Shown piece after piece: positions 60,608-64,000 of a stretch of DNA of 64,000 nt. A program made the translations under genes and the position numbers. The notes under the pieces are model-generated. The model saw nothing but the letters and a program-made list of their open reading frames with translations, was not told where the DNA came from and did not search any database. Position 1 is the stretch's first letter; every line of letters begins with the position of its first letter. The stretch is from DATARR01 sp034666985 (GTDB lineage: Bacteria > Acidobacteriota > Thermoanaerobaculia > Multivoradales > UBA5704): positions 1-64,000 of the forward strand of contig JAXDKS010000021.1 of assembly GCA_034666985.1 (NCBI GenBank), in the 5' to 3' direction.

Positions 60608-60940
60608 ATGAGCTATCGCGTCCCTGTCCTCTGCCTTCTCGCCCTCCTCGCCTTCGTGGGAGCCGCGCTTGCCGCGGAGCCCCCCGTGCCAGCGCCGGTG
60701 CCGAGCCAGCCTGCCCAGGCTCCCGCCGTCACGCCGGCGCCGGCCGATCCCGGGCTTGCCGCCATCTTCGGCATCCCGGAGCCGGAGATGAAGTCATGCT
60801 CTAGCAATTGCTGGGATGCCTATTGGCCCTGCGCCCGCGGCTGTGCGTCCGGCGACACGAATTGCGCCCGCGAATGCGGTAACGTGCGCAACTGCTGCCT
60901 CGCGGCCTGCAACCCCGGAGAGCTCTGCGGCGGGCTCTGA
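60608..60940 (+). CDS. Small secreted Cys-rich protein
   Basis: 110 aa. Signal peptide (VPVLCLLALLAFVGAALA), Pro/Ala-rich linker, then a ~50-residue domain with ten Cys (CSSNCWDAYWPCARGC, CARECGNVRNCCLAAC, LCGG). AAGGAG 7 bases upstream of ATG. A strong stem-loop follows. Unknown; disulfide-rich export product. Confidence 0.75.
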   Translation: MSYRVPVLCLLALLAFVGAALAAEPPVPAPVPSQPAQAPAVTPAPADPGLAAIFGIPEPEMKSCSSNCWDAYWPCARGCASGDTNCARECGNVRNCCLAACNPGELCGGL

Positions 60941-60954
60941 GCCCTTCTCCCACC

Positions 60955-60998
60955 GGGGCGGGCCTTGCGGCCGGAATGCCGTGCGGCCGGCCCGCCCC
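60955..60998 (+). terminator. Stem-loop terminator after the Cys-rich protein gene
   Basis: Perfect 10-bp outer stem (GGGGCGGGCC, 60955-60964 with 60989-60998) and a nested GC stem inside. Lies between convergent genes. Confidence 0.6.
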
Positions 60999-61054
60999 GA
61001 TGTGCTGTGATCTCCTCGTTTCCTTTTCAGCTCATAGGGAGGTGATGGGAGGCC

Positions 61055-64000
61055 TCATCGGATGGCGTCGAGCGCGGTGTCGGCGAACAGCGTCGGCACG
61101 GTGAAGGTGAAGCTGAACACGAGATCGTAGAGGCGCTGCGGCGCGGCGAACACCGTGGCTGGAATCGACGCGGTGATCGCCGGCGGCGCCGCCGCATTGA
61201 AGATGTCCACGAGGCGCACCGCCGGCGGCTCGGCCGGCGCCGGTGCGAACGGAGTCATGGCGAGCCGTTTTTTCAAGGGGGTCGCCGCGGCGGAGAATCC
61301 CGGCAGCATCGGATCGAGCAGCGACGCGACTTGCAGTGTGAGCCCGATGGGATCCGCGCCGTCGTCGAGCGTGTCCGGCGGGCGCACGCCGTCCTGCGTC
61401 GGAATGACGGCGACGCCGACGGAGAGCAGCCGCGCATCCTCGAGGATCCGGCGGCCGGCGGTCAGCACGTTCGTGGGAAAGCCGAGGTCGGTGGGTCCGA
61501 TGCCGATCGTGCGTTCCAGCCCGAGCAGCGTCGCCTCCGTCGGGATGGGCGGCGGCGTGTCGTCGAAGGCCACGGCGACGTTGAGCGGCGAGGTGCCGAG
61601 CGGCTTGAGCGGCGTGAACGGTTCGTCGGGCGCCAGCCGGGTCAGCGGGCCGAGGCCGGCGATCGTGGGCACGAGCGTCGGATCGAGTTGCAAGGCGGTC
61701 GTCCACGTGTCCACGGTCCGGTCGCGTTGCGCGCGGAGGCTGAAGTGGACGGTGCGCAGCTCGCCGGTCGCGGCCTGGACTTCCGGCCGCGTGCCGGGGA
61801 TGACGATCGTTCGTGGCTGCACCGGGAGGCGTCCCGCGAGTGTGAGAAGGCCGCGGCGCTGCCGCCGGCTGGCGCGGACCGTCGATGCGAGATCTTTGTC
61901 ATACAAGGCGCGGACGACGACGTCGAGGACGACGTCGTTCAACTGATCGCTGAGTTGCGGCAGCCCGTCGGCTCCCGGCTCCAGACGCACCAGCAGCCGG
62001 CCGTCGATGCCGCGATTTTCGAACGGCCGGTATTGCAGCGTCGGCGCCGCGCCGACCGGCGTGCCGTCCGCCGTCGACGGCGGCGCATCGGCACGGACGG
62101 CCGCCGGCGACGCCTGCGGGAAGAGCGAGAAGACGGCGGTCTCCGCTTCCTGGGGACGGACGAGCGTGGCGAAGCCGAGGCTGCGCACCTGCGGGTCCGG
62201 ATCCTCTTCCAGATAAGCGCCGCCCCATTTGCCGATGTGGTGCTGAAATTCTTCGACGGCGGCACGGTAGGCCTCGCGCGCCGTGTCCTCCAGGCTCGGA
62301 CGGAGATCCGTCGATCCTTGCAGGCCGGTGCGGATCGTCTGCGCGACGGCTGTGATCGCCGGCGCGAGGTTGCTGAACGGCGGCACCTGATCGATGTTTG
62401 CCGGCGTCGTGCCGGCGATCAGCGCACCCACCACGTCATTCCACGTCCTCGCCCGCAGGATCTGCTCGGTGCGCTGCCGGCATGAAGCCGGGTCGACGAA
62501 GCCGCAGACGTCGAGCTCGGCGGAGATGCGCTGCGCGACCGCGCCGGGAAGGAATTCGACGCATGGCTTCTGGAAGAAGCGTCCGATGGCATCTTCGAAT
62601 CCGAAAAGGATCGCAATGATATAAGTCTTCCGCGTCAGCAGGCTCACCATGCGGAACGCGTGTTCCACCGCTTTCTCGAGCGCTGCCTGGCTGGCGGCCT
62701 GCAGCGCGAAGTCCTCCTCGGTGAGGTGCACGCACTCGGGGAGCCGGAGCGGCGGCGCCACGGGATTGGCGCTGCGCTTGATCCGCGTCCGCGATTCGCC
62801 GAGATGGGTGACGCTGATGGGAATCCCGCCCGTCAGAGCGCCCAGGGGCGTGGTGTTGAAGATCCCCGCGATGCGAATTTCCTTGATCAACGCCCGGTAG
62901 ACGCCCGGATATCGATCGTCGACGAGATCGGATTCGGTGAGGCGCACGACGGCTTCGCGGGTGGAGAGGAAGCGCGCGAATTCGCCGGGTGTGGTCACCG
63001 CATTCACCGGGTCGCCGCCGAGCAGCCGGAAGAGCGACAGGCGGACGGGGAATTCGGTCTCCTTGCCATCCTGCAGCGACGTCCGCTGCTGCTCCAGGCG
63101 TCCGATGTCGCGCAGCAGCGCCGCGCCGGCGAACAGCGACGGATCGGTGCCCGCCGGCAACTGCGCGGCTCTCGGCAGGGACGAAAGATAGCCGTCGCGG
63201 ATCACGTCGAAGGCGGTGCCGTGCTCGATGCCGAGGGACTGCTCGGCCGCCAGGGCGAGCTCGAGCCCGTCGCGCAGCACGACGTCGCGGGCCGCCTGCA
63301 GCAGCGCGGACGCTTCGCGCACGAACTCGTCCGGCACCAGGTCGCGCAGCTCGCGCATCTGATTTGAAAGCATTTCCAGGATCAGCTCCGGGCTCAGGTT
63401 GCGCGCGAGGTCCCCCTGCTGCGCGAACAGCCGGTTGAGCTTGGCGATCAGCTCGTTCGCCAGCCGGCGGACCTCGTCGACTTTCTTCAGCAGCGGCCCC
63501 GTCAGCCATTTGAGGATCAGATGGACGAGCTCCTCGGCGGCGATGAGGACGACCGCGGCGAGCAGCGCGGCGCTGAACGGTCCGCCGGCGAGCGAGATCG
63601 CGAGGAACCCGACGATCGGAATGACGAGATACGTCACGGCGATGATCACGAACTTGTCGCCCGCCGATGCGGGGTCCAGCAGCGGCTGCAGACGGTCGTG
63701 GATCGCCTGCTTGATGCGGTCGGCCTGCTGCTCGACCGCACTGGTGAGCTCCTGCGCGCTCTGCCGCAGCGGATCGACGTCGGGCACGTTGAAGGTCGAG
63801 CCGGGCGCCGGCGGGTTCATGAGCAGCGGCAGGTCGTAGGCCTCGAAGACCTCGGCCATCGCCTTCGTCGTGCCGCCGACCACCTCGGCGATCGCCGCCT
63901 TGAGCGGCGCGACGATGCGGTCGACCTCGTCGTCGAGCCGTTGCAGCAGGTCGGCGACGGCCTGCTGGACGCCCTGCTTGAGGCCATCGACGTCGTCCTG
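61055..64000 (-). CDS. Large protein of unknown function, truncated at the window edge
   Basis: At least 981 aa; the reading frame is open to base 64000, so the start is outside. Near the edge are amphipathic helices (QQAVADLLQRLDDEVDRIV), then a membrane segment (VIIAVTYLVIPIVGFLAISL and FSAALLAAVVLIAAEELVHLI), coiled-coil-like helices (VDEVRRLANELIAKLNRLFAQQG), and a long mixed region with several short beta-rich modules. No enzymatic motif recognised. Ends at an alanine-rich stop region. Function unknown; could be a phage-like or large surface/injection-related protein, but I see no direct evidence. Confidence 0.75.
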   Translation of the reverse strand, partial: QDDVDGLKQGVQQAVADLLQRLDDEVDRIVAPLKAAIAEVVGGTTKAMAEVFEAYDLPLLMNPPAPGSTFNVPDVDPLRQSAQELTSAVEQQADRIKQAIHDRLQPLLDPASAGDKFVIIAVTYLVIPIVGFLAISLAGGPFSAALLAAVVLIAAEELVHLILKWLTGPLLKKVDEVRRLANELIAKLNRLFAQQGDLARNLSPELILEMLSNQMRELRDLVPDEFVREASALLQAARDVVLRDGLELALAAEQSLGIEHGTAFDVIRDGYLSSLPRAAQLPAGTDPSLFAGAALLRDIGRLEQQRTSLQDGKETEFPVRLSLFRLLGGDPVNAVTTPGEFARFLSTREAVVRLTESDLVDDRYPGVYRALIKEIRIAGIFNTTPLGALTGGIPISVTHLGESRTRIKRSANPVAPPLRLPECVHLTEEDFALQAASQAALEKAVEHAFRMVSLLTRKTYIIAILFGFEDAIGRFFQKPCVEFLPGAVAQRISAELDVCGFVDPASCRQRTEQILRARTWNDVVGALIAGTTPANIDQVPPFSNLAPAITAVAQTIRTGLQGSTDLRPSLEDTAREAYRAAVEEFQHHIGKWGGAYLEEDPDPQVRSLGFATLVRPQEAETAVFSLFPQASPAAVRADAPPSTADGTPVGAAPTLQYRPFENRGIDGRLLVRLEPGADGLPQLSDQLNDVVLDVVVRALYDKDLASTVRASRRQRRGLLTLAGRLPVQPRTIVIPGTRPEVQAATGELRTVHFSLRAQRDRTVDTWTTALQLDPTLVPTIAGLGPLTRLAPDEPFTPLKPLGTSPLNVAVAFDDTPPPIPTEATLLGLERTIGIGPTDLGFPTNVLTAGRRILEDARLLSVGVAVIPTQDGVRPPDTLDDGADPIGLTLQVASLLDPMLPGFSAAATPLKKRLAMTPFAPAPAEPPAVRLVDIFNAAAPPAITASIPATVFAAPQRLYDLVFSFTFTVPTLFADTALDAIR

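Overview
The window is GC-rich bacterial chromosome from a Gram-negative organism: it encodes a LolA-like lipoprotein carrier, lipoproteins, PilZ and TPR proteins and many signal-peptide proteins. Gene content (a Myxococcus/Acidobacteria-style PilZ domain, many small secreted peptides next to TPR proteins, a MamK-like actin, NrfD-linked formate dehydrogenase) makes me lean to Acidobacteriota, with Myxococcota or another deltaproteobacterial-type lineage as alternatives. This placement is inference only; no rRNA gene is present.

Layout. 1-9.2 kb: sulfatase, two small secreted proteins, then a minus-strand run of ornithine aminotransferase, orphan oligopeptide-binding lipoprotein, hybrid histidine kinase and secreted dienelactone-hydrolase-like protein, the last three with overlapping start and stop codons. 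9.3-13.0 kb: a PilZ-membrane-AMIN fusion, a peptidoglycan amidase and a MamK-like actin, probably a cell-envelope or cytoskeleton unit. 13.1-18.2 kb: a membrane metalloprotease candidate, an HTH protein, and two tandem copies of a module made of a short secreted peptide ending in a GSCIDP(Q/N)G motif plus a zinc-finger/TPR protein. 18.3-23.5 kb: a three-subunit formate dehydrogenase whose catalytic subunit reads through an in-frame UGA (selenocysteine) with a visible SECIS hairpin. 23.6-30.3 kb: housekeeping genes (polyprenyl synthase, yajQ, lolA-like, purH, tusA-like).

30.5-47.4 kb: a tRNA-Phe(GAA) gene, then a BREX phage-defence operon in which almost every start overlaps or abuts the previous stop: brxE-like, brxA, brxB, brxC, a DUF1016 PD-(D/E)xK nuclease, pglX (split in two by a frameshift with internal restart), a RelA/SpoT-type nucleotide pyrophosphokinase, pglZ and brxL. 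The alarmone-synthetase-like gene between pglX and pglZ, and the mix of brxE (type 6) with brxL (type 1/4), are the most unusual features of the window.

47.4-64 kb: an SGNH-like secreted protein, a second DUF1016 nuclease flanked by two copies of a ~67-bp repeat, a 21-bp minisatellite, two glycosyltransferases, a secreted alpha/beta hydrolase, a TrmO/TsaA homologue, a thioredoxin-like protein with a Cys-rich secreted peptide, an apparently inactive M16 peptidase homologue, a TIR-NB-ARC-TPR (NLR-like) protein, another Cys-rich secreted peptide, and a very large unknown membrane protein that runs off the right edge.
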